Positions 37,742 to 46,016 of a stretch of DNA of 64,000 nt are shown here, piece by piece. The translations under genes and the position numbers were made by a program. Position 1 is the first letter of the stretch, and every line of letters starts with the position of its first letter. Below the pieces are notes generated by a model. The model saw only the letters and a list, made by a program, of their open reading frames with translations, did no database searches and was not told where the DNA came from. Source of the stretch: Pantoea nemavictus (GTDB taxonomy: Bacteria; Pseudomonadota; Gammaproteobacteria; Enterobacterales; Enterobacteriaceae); contig NZ_JBBGZW010000001.1 of assembly GCF_037479095.1 (NCBI RefSeq), positions 1,550,001-1,614,000 on the forward strand. Reading direction: 5' to 3'.

Positions 37742-39661
37742 TCACAACCGGCTCAAACAATCGATCGCCACCGCTTTAAAACTGACAAAATCGGCGCAAT
37801 CACGCAGACGCGCCATCGCCCTTTCGCGCAGGAAGGTGACGAACAGATCGTAAATCGCCATCGCCTCTTCATATTCGCTCTTGCTGATCGCCAGCAGGAA
37901 AATCACCGATGCCGTCTCCTCGCCCCAGCTTACGCCGTGCGGGGCCAGTACCGTATACACCACGGTTTTCTGCGCCAGTAAACCCAACGAGTGCGGCAGC
38001 GCAATGCCTTCGCCCAGCATGGTACTGACGATCGCTTCACGTTCCTCAACCGATGGAAAGAAATCCGCATCGACATAGCCTTCAGCTTGCAGCTGATCGC
38101 ACAGCAGACGGAACAGATCCGACTGCGCCATCGGCTTATCCAGCACCATAAAGTGCTGCGCGTCGAAGTACTTCTCCAGCATGTAAGGACGCGTACGATC
38201 CACCAATACCAGCTTGCCAAGCTGCTCAAGCTGGAATTCAGTGGGGAATGGCGACATCACGGCAATCGGCTTGTTCTTCTCCGTCAGCCGCGCGGTAGAG
38301 ATCACAAAGTCTTCATCGATATGCTGGCGCAGCTCATAGTCGCGCTGTGATAGCCGCGCTGTCACCACCAGCTGCGGATACTTACGCAACAGTAGCGCTT
38401 CAATCATACGCAGCGTCGAGTTGCCGCTGTCGCACACCAGCAGCACCTGCGGATGGCGCTGATAGCCGACATCATAATGCCGCTCCAGCCCGACGCCGAT
38501 ATGCAGCACCAGGAAACCGATTTCGTTCTCACTAATGGTGTAAGGCGTGTATTTTCCCCAGCTGGTCACTGCTGCCAGCGTCACATCGTAGGCCATCGGA
38601 TAGTGCTGTTTAATGTTGCTCAGCAGCGGATTGGGAATATGAATCTGATAACGCACCCGGGTGATCATGGTTTTGATATGAGTGAGCAGATCGGCGCGTA
38701 GCTGCTCATCGTGCTGCAGCCGATAGTTGTAATGGGTATTGATGTAATTCAGCAGGTAATCGACCAGCGCATCAGCATCATCGGCGTTGATGGTGCTGGG
38801 TGCCAGCGCCTGAATCTGTCGCGCGGCGATGTTGACTCGCAGCCAGTTCTCTTCCGCCTGTGAAATCGGCTTGCCGACCAACGGACGCATCAGATTGATC
38901 AGATCCTGCGCCGCTTCGCGCACTTCGTCGCCCACATCTTCCGCGCCCGGATCGTTGAGGGGAAATCCTTCGCTGATGCGTCGCACCGCCACCGCGCAGT
39001 AGATTTGCAGATAGCGATCGCCCTCATCACTGAGGCGAATGGCATGTTGGGCAAAGCACTGCTGCAGCAACGGCTCAAGCTGGGCCAGAATGCCGCTGTG
39101 CAGCGCTTCCACCGTCAGCAGCGGACTGTCTGGCGTCTCCTGGTCGATTTGCCACAGCAAATCAGTTAAGCAGGTGCGGATTGCCGCCTCGCTGCCAAAC
39201 AGCTTCATGCCGTAATGCGGTTTAGTTTCAATATTGAGGTGATAGCGGCCCAGCCATTCGCGTACTTCCGCCATGTCGCTTTGCAGCGTGGCGCGGCTGA
39301 CAAACCACTCTTCCGACAGATCTTCCAGCTTGATGGAATAAGCGGCGGTGAGAAAGCGTGTCAGCAGATAGCGCACCCGCTCCTGTGAAGTGCGCGGCAC
39401 CCGCAGCGGCGTGGCGCTCTCCTCCTGCAGCCGGCCAAAACGCGCTGCATCGTCAATTTTGAGCTGATATCCCGCGCCGCGCGCCAGCACAAACTGGGCG
39501 CCGTGCTGCTCCAGCAGCGCGTTTAGCGCGGTGATATCGGTGCGCACCGTGCGCGTTGAAACGGAAAAGCGGCGTGCTAGCTCATCCTGCGGCAGCGTTT
39601 CATTTTGCAGCGCAGCGAAAAGCTGGGTCAGACGCTGATTGGGAAATCTCACGGAGCTCAC
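37742..39661 (-). CDS. BglG-type PRD regulator with EIIB- and EIIA-like domains
   Basis: A 639-residue transcription activator. In order it has an HTH_11 domain (about 8-60, LARRFSVSTRTVRTDITALN), a second Mga-like HTH (about 100-160) and two PRD domains (about 190-400). An EIIB-Gat-like domain follows with the phosphocysteine motif VLLVCDSGNSTLRMIEALL, then a C-terminal EIIA-fructose/mannitol-like domain (about 495-639) with the phosphohistidine motif GIALPHSLG. Such proteins are controlled by PTS phosphorylation. It is the last gene of a nine-gene operon, 14 bases after the aldolase gene, so it is probably the local activator, though no PTS permease lies in the operon. Confidence 0.9.
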   Translation of the reverse strand: MSSVRFPNQRLTQLFAALQNETLPQDELARRFSVSTRTVRTDITALNALLEQHGAQFVLARGAGYQLKIDDAARFGRLQEESATPLRVPRTSQERVRYLLTRFLTAAYSIKLEDLSEEWFVSRATLQSDMAEVREWLGRYHLNIETKPHYGMKLFGSEAAIRTCLTDLLWQIDQETPDSPLLTVEALHSGILAQLEPLLQQCFAQHAIRLSDEGDRYLQIYCAVAVRRISEGFPLNDPGAEDVGDEVREAAQDLINLMRPLVGKPISQAEENWLRVNIAARQIQALAPSTINADDADALVDYLLNYINTHYNYRLQHDEQLRADLLTHIKTMITRVRYQIHIPNPLLSNIKQHYPMAYDVTLAAVTSWGKYTPYTISENEIGFLVLHIGVGLERHYDVGYQRHPQVLLVCDSGNSTLRMIEALLLRKYPQLVVTARLSQRDYELRQHIDEDFVISTARLTEKNKPIAVMSPFPTEFQLEQLGKLVLVDRTRPYMLEKYFDAQHFMVLDKPMAQSDLFRLLCDQLQAEGYVDADFFPSVEEREAIVSTMLGEGIALPHSLGLLAQKTVVYTVLAPHGVSWGEETASVIFLLAISKSEYEEAMAIYDLFVTFLRERAMARLRDCADFVSFKAVAIDCLSRL

Positions 39662-39675
39662 CTGTTACTCATTTG

Positions 39676-40413
39676 TTACAGCAGTTTCTTGCACGTTGCC
39701 AGAAGCTGACGCACATCGTCAATGCGCGTGTCGCCCGTTGCGCTATCGATAATCGAACTGTAGACGTGCGGGATCACTTTGCTGACGCCCGCGTCGAGCG
39801 CGATACGCACAATCTCTTCGAAATTAGCGAGGTCGATGCCGCCGGTTGGCTCCAGCCAGAAGTCGTGACGCGCACAGGCTTCCGCCACCGCGCGATACTC
39901 ATTCACCGCTTTCAGGCCGCCCATCGGGAAGTACTTCACCGAGCTGCCGCCCATGTCCTGCAGCATGGCGATGGCGCTGTCAATCGGCACAATCGCGTCG
40001 GTGCCCTGCGAACTGCGCGGACCGGTGGAGATTTTTACCAAGCCCGGCGTGCCGGTAGGTGAAATCAAGCCATTCACCACGGTTTGGCTCTGGCCGAGCA
40101 GCGCACGGCTGGTCGCCACGCCGGTGAACACCTGATTAACGTGCTGCGGCTGCAAAACTGCCGAGATTTCACTCACCATCGCCGACTGATTCGGATCTCC
40201 TGCGCCTAAGCCCACTGACAGCGCATTGTCGATCAACGCCGCGTACTCGCGCATGTCGACAATCGCTTCTTCATTGCTGGCGTAGTTTTTTGACAGCACG
40301 CCAACCAACACATGGCCTTCGGCAGCCTGCCAGATTTCATGCGCATTCTGTTTCGAACCGGCCAGCACGTTAAGGCACAGGCGGCCCTGATAGAAATTTG
40401 GGTTGAGACTCAT
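39676..40413 (-). CDS. KDGP aldolase-family protein (DgaF-like)
   Basis: A 245-residue TIM-barrel aldolase of the DgaF/EF_0839 family. Members cleave 2-keto-3-deoxy-6-phosphogluconate to pyruvate and glyceraldehyde-3-phosphate in the D-glucosaminate pathway of Salmonella. Family features are VLVGVLSKNYASNEEAIVDM, GLGAGDPNQSAMV, LVKISTGPRSSQGTDAIVPI and KYFPMGGLKAVNEY, with Lys candidates for the Schiff base. Its ATG overlaps the DgaE-like stop by four bases. It supplies the last step of the pathway inferred for this operon; the actual substrate is not known. Confidence 0.85.
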   Translation of the reverse strand: MSLNPNFYQGRLCLNVLAGSKQNAHEIWQAAEGHVLVGVLSKNYASNEEAIVDMREYAALIDNALSVGLGAGDPNQSAMVSEISAVLQPQHVNQVFTGVATSRALLGQSQTVVNGLISPTGTPGLVKISTGPRSSQGTDAIVPIDSAIAMLQDMGGSSVKYFPMGGLKAVNEYRAVAEACARHDFWLEPTGGIDLANFEEIVRIALDAGVSKVIPHVYSSIIDSATGDTRIDDVRQLLATCKKLL

Positions 40414-41531
40414 GCGCGCGCTCCTCCATTGATCAACGCCTGGATAGCGCTAAAGATGATGTGTAGCTGATCGGCGCTGACGCTGCGCACATCGGCTTCG
40501 ATAATGCCTTCATTGGCTTTGTAGCCACGGAAATAGATGGCGATGTCGCCGGTTTTCAGCGCCTGCACCAGTTCGCCGGTTGGCCAACCGGTGACCGCTT
40601 CATCGAACTTAATTTCGGCACGCGCGATATCGCGTCCCGCCGCATCCCACACCACGCGTGCGCTTACGCCGTTCAGGGTGTTGAGGTTATCGATAAAGGG
40701 CGTCATGTTAGCCACCATCTCGGCACCGGTGGTTTTCGGCTGCACCAGGTAGTTTTCAATTGCTTGTGTCAGACCGAGAATGCCCTCTTTGCCGACTTTC
40801 ATCGCACGGCCAATGCCGTTGCTTTGACGCTTCACCCACTCAACGTACTGCGTGCGGCCAATCACCAAACCGCTGGTTGGCCCTTCAATCGCCTTGGCAC
40901 CGCTGTAAATTACTAAGTCAGCGCCCATTTGGTAGTAGCACTGCAAATCTTCCTCAGCTGCCGCATCGACGATCAATGGGATGCCATGTTGGCGCGCCAC
41001 GACCGCCGCCTGCTCCACGCTCAGATGGCTTTTCTGCACACAGTGGTGCGATTTGATATACATCAGCGCCGCCGTGGTCGGCGTGATCGCTGCCGCCAGT
41101 TGCTCTGGCGAACATTCGTTGCTGTAACCGGCTTCGATCAGGCGACCGCCGCCGAGTGCCACCATGGTGCCAACCGGTGCGCCAAAGTTCACGTTGTGCC
41201 CTTTTGGCACCACGATATCGTGCGGTACGCTGAGCGGCGCGGCGTGCAGATTCTCCAGCAGCCAGTCGTTGTCTTTGACGATCACCGCCGCCACGCTCTG
41301 CGCGATGCCCGCCGAGGCGCACGACACCACCACCGCGTTTTCCACCTCCAGCAGTTTGGCGATGTAAGCGCCGGTCTTGTTGACCAGATCTTTCATCTCA
41401 AAGTAGTGATTCAAGCCATAGCTAACGGTATCAACCACATCAGCAGATGGCGTGGAAACGCCGAGAATCGTCATACGGCCAGACGCATTGATGACCTGTT
41501 TCAGGTCATATTTTTCATAAATCGAAGACAT
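40410..41531 (-). CDS. PLP-dependent ammonia lyase, DgaE/SelA-like
   Basis: A 373-residue fold-type I PLP enzyme of the SelA-like DgaE family. The PLP lysine is in LVIYSGAKAIEGPTSGLVIG, and the N-terminus has the family-typical VINASGRMTILGVSTPSADV. In Salmonella DgaE turns D-glucosaminate-6-phosphate into 2-keto-3-deoxy-6-phosphogluconate and ammonia, which DgaF then splits. The Met at 41531 (MSSIYEKYDLKQ) follows GAAGGGAAA and overlaps the upstream deacetylase gene by 17 bases. The substrate is inferred by analogy. Confidence 0.87.
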   Translation of the reverse strand: MSSIYEKYDLKQVINASGRMTILGVSTPSADVVDTVSYGLNHYFEMKDLVNKTGAYIAKLLEVENAVVVSCASAGIAQSVAAVIVKDNDWLLENLHAAPLSVPHDIVVPKGHNVNFGAPVGTMVALGGGRLIEAGYSNECSPEQLAAAITPTTAALMYIKSHHCVQKSHLSVEQAAVVARQHGIPLIVDAAAEEDLQCYYQMGADLVIYSGAKAIEGPTSGLVIGRTQYVEWVKRQSNGIGRAMKVGKEGILGLTQAIENYLVQPKTTGAEMVANMTPFIDNLNTLNGVSARVVWDAAGRDIARAEIKFDEAVTGWPTGELVQALKTGDIAIYFRGYKANEGIIEADVRSVSADQLHIIFSAIQALINGGARA

Positions 41532-42648
41532 GATTGGCTTTCCCTTCATCAGTCAAATGCCAGTGACCCGCGATAACCACGGCCAGCGGCAGTACATGTT
41601 GCTCACCCAAAACCTGTTCGCCTTCAGCATCAACGAACGGGCGGATTTCCTCTTTGACGGTAAAAATGGTCAGGTCGGCGTCATAACCTGCGGTTAAGCG
41701 CCCTTTGCCCGCCAGGCGCAGGCCCGCGGCAGCATTCGCGGTAACGCACGCGATAATTTGCGGCAGCGTCATGCCAATGCTGAAGAATTTCGACATCACG
41801 TGCGCCAGGCTATGCACCGGGCCGTTAATGCGGTTGCGGCAGTAAATGTCGGAGCTGATGGTGTCGGGCAGAATGCCCTGCGCGATCGCCTGACGCGCGA
41901 CGTCGAAACTGAAGCTGGCTCCGCCGTGGCCGATATCCAGCTTCACGCCGCGCGCCATCGCGTTTTTCACCGCTGCTTTCAGCTCACCCTGCGGCGATAA
42001 GATGCGGTTTGGTTTGCCGTTGAAGCAGTGGGTAATGATGTCACCAGACGTCAGCAGATCGGCGATCTCCTCCAGCACCGGCGGATTGTTGCCGATGTGC
42101 ACCATCAACGGCAGATTACCCGCCGCCTGCTGAATGGCTTTGGCGCGCACCAGCGGCTGAATACCGTTTTCGCCTACCACGCTACTGCTCATGCGCGCTT
42201 TCAGGCCGACGATAAAGTCGGGGCGACGTTTCACCGCCTGTACCACCGCATCGCCATCGATCTGCGCCATATCGGCCAGCTCGTTTTGCGTCACAATGCC
42301 GGTGCGGGAAATGTTGATCAGCGCGCGTACTTGGGTGGTCGCCGAACGCGTAAGCTGGTAAAAGTCGTCGATGTCATCGGCGCCGGTGCTACCGGCGTCG
42401 ACTACGGTGGTAACGCCTTGCGCTACGCCAATGGTATCGGCATCGTCGTGATAAATCGGGGATTTGGGATAACAGTGCACGTGGCTGTCAATCCAGCCAG
42501 CGCTGACGTAGTAGCGTCCCGCGAGATCGCGCTCCTGCTGTGCCGCGCCGCTCACTTCGCCGACGGCGGCAATTTTGCCGTGCTGAATGGCGATATCCAC
42601 CAGCTGTTCGTCGCACAGTCGTGCGCGGCGCAGAATCAGATCAAACAT
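41515..42648 (-). CDS. Amidohydrolase/deacetylase-family metallohydrolase (EF_0837-like)
   Basis: A 377-residue dihydroorotase-like amidohydrolase. Metal ligands are visible in order: HVH (GWIDSHVHCYPKSP), Lys in VGLKARMSSSVVG (probable carboxylated bridging Lys), His in LMVHIGNNPP, His in IITHCFNGKP and Asp in DTISSDIYCRN. The family always occurs with DgaE/DgaF-like enzymes and probably deacylates an N-acyl amino-sugar acid before ammonia elimination. The Met at 42648 has GAGGAGTGAG upstream; the earlier start at 42702 falls in a palindromic repeat region. Confidence 0.85.
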   Translation of the reverse strand: MFDLILRRARLCDEQLVDIAIQHGKIAAVGEVSGAAQQERDLAGRYYVSAGWIDSHVHCYPKSPIYHDDADTIGVAQGVTTVVDAGSTGADDIDDFYQLTRSATTQVRALINISRTGIVTQNELADMAQIDGDAVVQAVKRRPDFIVGLKARMSSSVVGENGIQPLVRAKAIQQAAGNLPLMVHIGNNPPVLEEIADLLTSGDIITHCFNGKPNRILSPQGELKAAVKNAMARGVKLDIGHGGASFSFDVARQAIAQGILPDTISSDIYCRNRINGPVHSLAHVMSKFFSIGMTLPQIIACVTANAAAGLRLAGKGRLTAGYDADLTIFTVKEEIRPFVDAEGEQVLGEQHVLPLAVVIAGHWHLTDEGKANHVFDL

Positions 42649-42678
42649 GCTCACTCCTCTCATACAAACGCTCATATC

Positions 42679-42718
42679 GTAGCGGCGCGATTTATCGCGC
42701 AATAAATTGCGCCGCTAC
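42679..42718. repeat. GTAGCGGCGC palindrome inside the operon, copy 1
   Basis: GTAGCGGCGC (42679-42688) and GCGCCGCTAC (42709-42718) are perfect inverted arms around an AT-rich middle (GATTTATCGCGCAATAAATT). A simpler copy with the same arms is at 63786-63813. It lies in the only long gap (98 bases) of the DUF4310 operon and could modulate downstream expression. Confidence 0.8.
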
Positions 42719-42746
42719 AGATGTGTGGGTCGTTAGAATTACGGCA

Positions 42747-43394
42747 TTACAGCGAAATCGGGAACATCGCACCCAGCGCCATCGCGCCAAGAATCGCGCC
42801 ACCGGTAATTGGCTTATTCCACAAGTAGAACAACAGCGCACCCACCAGCGAACCGAGACCGATGGGGATCGACGCGGCCATTGCGGAGAGGATAATCAAT
42901 GGCCCAAGGAAGCGACCTGACGCGTTACCCGCGCCCATCATTACGTCTGCGCCGTAGGTTGAATCGCTCTGGTTGATGGTGAACTTACGCGCCAGGATGA
43001 TCAGATAACCAATCGCTAAACCCACCACCAAACCGGTTGCCAGTGAGGCGGCAAAGTTCGCTACCGGAAACACGATACCGGCACCGAGCAGCAGTGCCGG
43101 CACGCCAAGGCCGACGCCGGTCTGGATCGCGCCGCCAATATCGAGAATCCCCACCAGCGAACCTTCGATAATGCGCGCGAACAGGAAGCTGGCGCCAAAC
43201 GCCGCGACCGCGCCATACACGCCGGTTTCCATACCGGAACGCAGCATCGACACAAACGCCACTTCGTTAAACGCACCGATGCCGTACAGGTAATACATAT
43301 GCGTACCGGCAAACACGCCGGATGAGAGCAGGCCAACAAAAATCGGGAAAGACCAGTCGGCGTACCAGAACCCTTTGTTTTCGTTCTCGTTCAT
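42747..43394 (-). CDS. DUF4310-family membrane protein
   Basis: A 215-residue integral membrane protein with about six hydrophobic segments (for example VGLLSSGVFAGTHMYYL, PALLLGAGIVFPVANFAASL, SLVGALLFYLWNKPITGGA). It belongs to the uncharacterised DUF4310 (EF_083x) family, which always occurs with DUF4311, DUF4312 and the SFCGS protein. A permease role together with DUF4311 is inferred from topology and context only. It starts 12 bases after the DUF4311 gene. Confidence 0.82.
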   Translation of the reverse strand: MNENENKGFWYADWSFPIFVGLLSSGVFAGTHMYYLYGIGAFNEVAFVSMLRSGMETGVYGAVAAFGASFLFARIIEGSLVGILDIGGAIQTGVGLGVPALLLGAGIVFPVANFAASLATGLVVGLAIGYLIILARKFTINQSDSTYGADVMMGAGNASGRFLGPLIILSAMAASIPIGLGSLVGALLFYLWNKPITGGAILGAMALGAMFPISL

Positions 43395-43406
43395 GCTGAT
43401 GGCTCC

Positions 43407-44183
43407 TTATTTGCCGCTGACGCTGTTGTGGATCATATCCAGCCAGCCCGGAATACCCAGCTGGAAGGATTGCAGCAGTTTCATGTCGAAACCGCGGAAG
43501 AAGCCGCTCAAAGCAAACAGCAGCACGATGGCGAACATCATTACTTTGGTGACTTTGTTCCAGCCGCTCTCTTCCACGCCTTTACCAATCAGGATGCCGA
43601 GCACCAAACCTGGCACTGCGTTACCCATGATCAGCTGCGCCAGACCACCAAAAATGGTCGCCCAGAAGCCTGATTTCTTACCGGCATCAATGGCCGCCAG
43701 CCAGAAGATGACCGGCATCACGGTGTTCACCAGCAGGTTAGCCGCGGGCACCAGCACTTTGACTGCCGTAACCTGCAGCGCCGCCGGAACCGCTGATGCG
43801 GTGCTATTCAGGAAGGCCACCACAATCATGCCGATGATGCCGCAGGCGATTGCCATGCGTTTCGGGTTATGCAGGGTTTCTGCCACGTTGCGATTTTTCA
43901 CCATCAATGCCGCCGCGCCCCAGTTCGGCAGAATGCGGTGATCGACGTCCTGCGTGAAGGAGCCTGCTGCTACAGATGATGCCCAGGCGTTAAAGAAGAA
44001 GCCGAGACCAAAGGAGAAGTGCGATGCCGGATCGCCTTCACAGGAATTGAGTTCACCCAGGGTACGGAATGCGCCCATACCTTGGGTGGTCGGTGCGTGG
44101 AACATGCGCGCTGCGCCCGCTCCTACTCCGACGCCAACCAATCCACCAATGATTAACGACTTAAACAAAATGATTAAAAACAT
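43407..44183 (-). CDS. DUF4311-family membrane protein
   Basis: A 258-residue membrane protein with about six or seven hydrophobic segments. It begins MFLIILFKSLIIGGLVGVGV and has a conserved motif-rich region, FRTLGELNSCEGDPASHFSF, and glycine-rich helices (GGLAQLIMGNAVPGLVLGIL). The family is DUF4311. Polar and charged residues in the GELNSCEGD loop could bind substrate or a partner. With DUF4310 it would form the membrane part of an uptake system. The function is not established. Confidence 0.82.
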   Translation of the reverse strand: MFLIILFKSLIIGGLVGVGVGAGAARMFHAPTTQGMGAFRTLGELNSCEGDPASHFSFGLGFFFNAWASSVAAGSFTQDVDHRILPNWGAAALMVKNRNVAETLHNPKRMAIACGIIGMIVVAFLNSTASAVPAALQVTAVKVLVPAANLLVNTVMPVIFWLAAIDAGKKSGFWATIFGGLAQLIMGNAVPGLVLGILIGKGVEESGWNKVTKVMMFAIVLLFALSGFFRGFDMKLLQSFQLGIPGWLDMIHNSVSGK

Positions 44184-44239
44184 ATTGTTGACCCTTTGTT
44201 GTCGTTTTTACCCTACACATGCGATGTCGGGCGGTTCTT

Positions 44240-44536
44240 TTAGGTCGCCGTAAATTCAACCTTCTCGGTGTCGATCACGGTGACGCTAACGGTAATCTCC
44301 AGCTCAACGCTGTAATTCCGTCGCTCGCGCGCGAGGAAGAAGAACAGAAACTTCTCCTTTCGCACGCTCTCCTGCGCGCGCAGCACCCGCACATCCATGG
44401 GTTCAATGCGCAACAGAATCTTTTGGCTGGTGCGCAGCACTTGCTGCTGCACCTTACTCAGCGCATCGGCAAAGGCTTTTGCTTTACTGTCGCCTTTGCC
44501 CTGCACCGTTACCTGGGTCTCGTATTGCTGTTTCAT
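44240..44536 (-). CDS. DUF4312-family small protein
   Basis: A 98-residue soluble protein of the DUF4312 (EF_0832-like) family, mostly beta-strand/helix by composition (YETQVTVQGKGDSKAKAFAD ... YSVELEITVSVTVID). No catalytic motif is visible. It lies between the SFCGS protein (two-base gap) and DUF4311 genes, always in this order in the family as far as I recall, so it is probably a soluble component of the same system. Confidence 0.8.
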   Translation of the reverse strand: MKQQYETQVTVQGKGDSKAKAFADALSKVQQQVLRTSQKILLRIEPMDVRVLRAQESVRKEKFLFFFLARERRNYSVELEITVSVTVIDTEKVEFTAT

Positions 44537-44538
44537 AC

Positions 44539-44895
44539 TTAGCTGCCGTATTTTTTGTTCCAGGCCAGTACCAGACGCTCACCCAGCTCTTCTTTATCCA
44601 TAAAGCCGAAGCCCAGCACGGTGGCACCTTCGTTGATGGCGGTGACGCCTTCGTCAATCGAACGCATACCGTGTTTGGCTTTGTAGCCATATTTGTTCTG
44701 CGCGGTAATCGCACCGGCACCGCCGCTGCCGCAAAAGGAGATGCCGAAATCGGCGTTTTCGGCTTTCATCACGTCACCCAGCTTCATGTCGGCTGCCACG
44801 CCTGGGACGACTACCGCACGACCACCGGCTTTTTCGATACCCGCCGCTACTTTCTGACCTTTACCCAGACGATCGCCAATCACTACAGTTACCAT
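44539..44895 (-). CDS. Glycine-rich SFCGS-family protein
   Basis: A 118-residue protein named for its GISFCGSGGAGAITAQ motif. The N-terminus, MVTVVIGDRLGKGQKVAAGI, resembles a small Rossmann-like or EIIB-like fold, and the single conserved Cys in a Gly-rich loop could be a phosphorylation or thiol-chemistry site. That is speculation from the motif. The Met at 44895 was chosen because AGAGGAA lies just upstream; it is second in the operon. Confidence 0.82.
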   Translation of the reverse strand: MVTVVIGDRLGKGQKVAAGIEKAGGRAVVVPGVAADMKLGDVMKAENADFGISFCGSGGAGAITAQNKYGYKAKHGMRSIDEGVTAINEGATVLGFGFMDKEELGERLVLAWNKKYGS

Positions 44896-44952
44896 GTTCA
44901 ATTCCTCTCGATTCACGCTTCATTCGCGCTGTAAGCGCGTCATTCGCTTAAA

Positions 44953-45291
44953 TTATGCTTCGTTGGATTTCGCCACTTCGATATGGACCGATAACAGCCA
45001 GGCTTCCTCTTTTGGCAGATTGCCAAACAGATCAACGACCTGCTGCGCCAGCGCCATGGTTTCCGGCGAGATATCTTCAAACAGTTCAGCTTCCACCTCT
45101 GGCAGCGCTTCTCCCGTCAGAGAGCGCGATGCCATCGCACGGACATGTGAAGCCAGCATCTGCTGTTGTACGGCGTTGGCTTCGATATGGTGCGTGGCGT
45201 AGATTGCTGCAATTTGGCTTAACACCTTATCCGCCAGCGCCTGAATCGCTTCCGGCGTGCTCTGTTTCAGCGGGACAGCTTCACTCCTCAC
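44953..45291 (-). CDS. Stand-alone PRD-domain protein (EF_0829-like)
   Basis: A 112-residue protein consisting essentially of one PTS regulation domain. The HVRAMASRSLTGEALPEV region and the C-terminal EEAWLLSVHIEVAKSN supply conserved histidines. It has no DNA-binding domain, so it may act as a phosphorylation-sensitive antagonist or partner of the large PRD regulator at the other end of the operon. A GTG start at 45291 with AGGAG seven bases upstream is preferred to the TTG at 45318. It is the first gene of the operon. Confidence 0.78.
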   Translation of the reverse strand: MRSEAVPLKQSTPEAIQALADKVLSQIAAIYATHHIEANAVQQQMLASHVRAMASRSLTGEALPEVEAELFEDISPETMALAQQVVDLFGNLPKEEAWLLSVHIEVAKSNEA

Positions 45292-45351
45292 CTTGTTACT
45301 CCTGTTTACAGCGGACAATTACAGATAATTCGCGTTGAAAAGAAATTACGC

Positions 45352-45400
45352 TTTCCACTACAGGCTGTTGAGACGCATCTTTTCCACCTCAAAGTGGAAA
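45352..45400. promoter_or_regulatory. three TTTCCAC/GTGGAAA heptamers upstream of the PRD operon
   Basis: TTTCCAC occurs at 45352-45358 and 45381-45387, and its complement GTGGAAA at 45394-45400; the last two form a perfect inverted repeat with a six-base spacer. They lie 60-110 bases before the first operon gene, where an activator such as the PRD regulator could bind. No -24/-12 sigma-54 promoter was convincing. Confidence 0.5.
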
Positions 45401-45520
45401 TCCCACGGGCGAGTGTGCGCCAGATCTCAGGACGCACAGAGTGTGCGAGATCGGTCACAAAATGCAGGATGTGAGGGATTTATAGCGACTAAAGCGGTGA
45501 AACGGACAGGGACGGTGGGA

Positions 45521-45548
45521 AGAAATAAGGCCAGCCACTGGGCTGGCC
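45521..45548 (-). terminator. cybC terminator
   Basis: GGCCAGCC (45529-45536), loop ACTG, GGCTGGCC (45541-45548); on the minus strand TTATTTCTT follows the stem. It is six bases beyond the cybC stop. Confidence 0.8.
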
Positions 45549-45554
45549 GGGTTA

Positions 45555-45944
45555 TCAGCGGAATTTCTTATGGTTGGCGTTGCGAATATCTTCCAGTTTC
45601 TTCGCTTCGGTTTTGGCTTCATCCAGCTTGTTAGCTTGCGCCAGCTGATCGACCACATCGATCTGTGCAATCAGCGAATCCAGGCCGGCATGATAATCCT
45701 TGATCTCCGCGCTATCGGCAGCCTTTCCTTCCAGTTTCTCTGGCGTAGACTGTTTTGCATCCGTTGCCGCCTGGCGCATTTTGCCCAGCGCGGTATGCAT
45801 CTCCTGCGCGTCAGAGGTTTTCTTTACCACGCTCAGACCATCCTTAAGCGCGTCCATATCTTTTTCTAAATCGGCCGCAAACACGCTAGCCGAGGAGAAC
45901 AACAGCGACAAAGACAACATTGCAATCACATGCTTATTACGCAT
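45555..45944 (-). CDS. cybC: Soluble cytochrome b562
   Basis: A 129-residue precursor of periplasmic cytochrome b562, a four-helix-bundle electron carrier with non-covalent heme. The signal peptide ends at SASVFA, and the mature protein begins ADLEKDMDAL. This places Met7 as one heme ligand; the second is the C-terminal histidine in IRNANHKKFR. It is intact, whereas some E. coli strains carry a defective copy. The gene follows pmbA on the same strand but after a strong terminator. Confidence 0.94.
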   Translation of the reverse strand: MRNKHVIAMLSLSLLFSSASVFAADLEKDMDALKDGLSVVKKTSDAQEMHTALGKMRQAATDAKQSTPEKLEGKAADSAEIKDYHAGLDSLIAQIDVVDQLAQANKLDEAKTEAKKLEDIRNANHKKFR

Positions 45945-45972
45945 TGGTATTTCCTTTTATTATTGTCGGGCC

Positions 45973-46000
45973 AAAAAAAAGCAGCCTCATGGGCTGCTTT
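45973..46000 (-). terminator. pmbA terminator
   Basis: GCAGCC (45981-45986) pairs with GGCTGC (45992-45997); on the minus strand eight T follow directly. It lies just after the pmbA stop codon and before cybC. Confidence 0.88.
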
Positions 46001-46016
46001 CAGGAAGCGATGACTC

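Noticed and set aside
42028..42705. 225-codon plus-strand open frame within the deacetylase gene
   Set aside because: The complementary frame carries all metal ligands of an amidohydrolase; this one shows no motif.
45352..45400. CRISPR-like repeats
   Set aside because: Only three seven-base units with unequal spacing and mixed orientation; better seen as operator half sites.
45401..45430. Sigma-54 promoter for the PRD operon (TGGCGCACACTCGC on the minus strand)
   Set aside because: The -24 part is passable but the -12 part lacks TTGC, and no sigma-54 activator is encoded in the operon.
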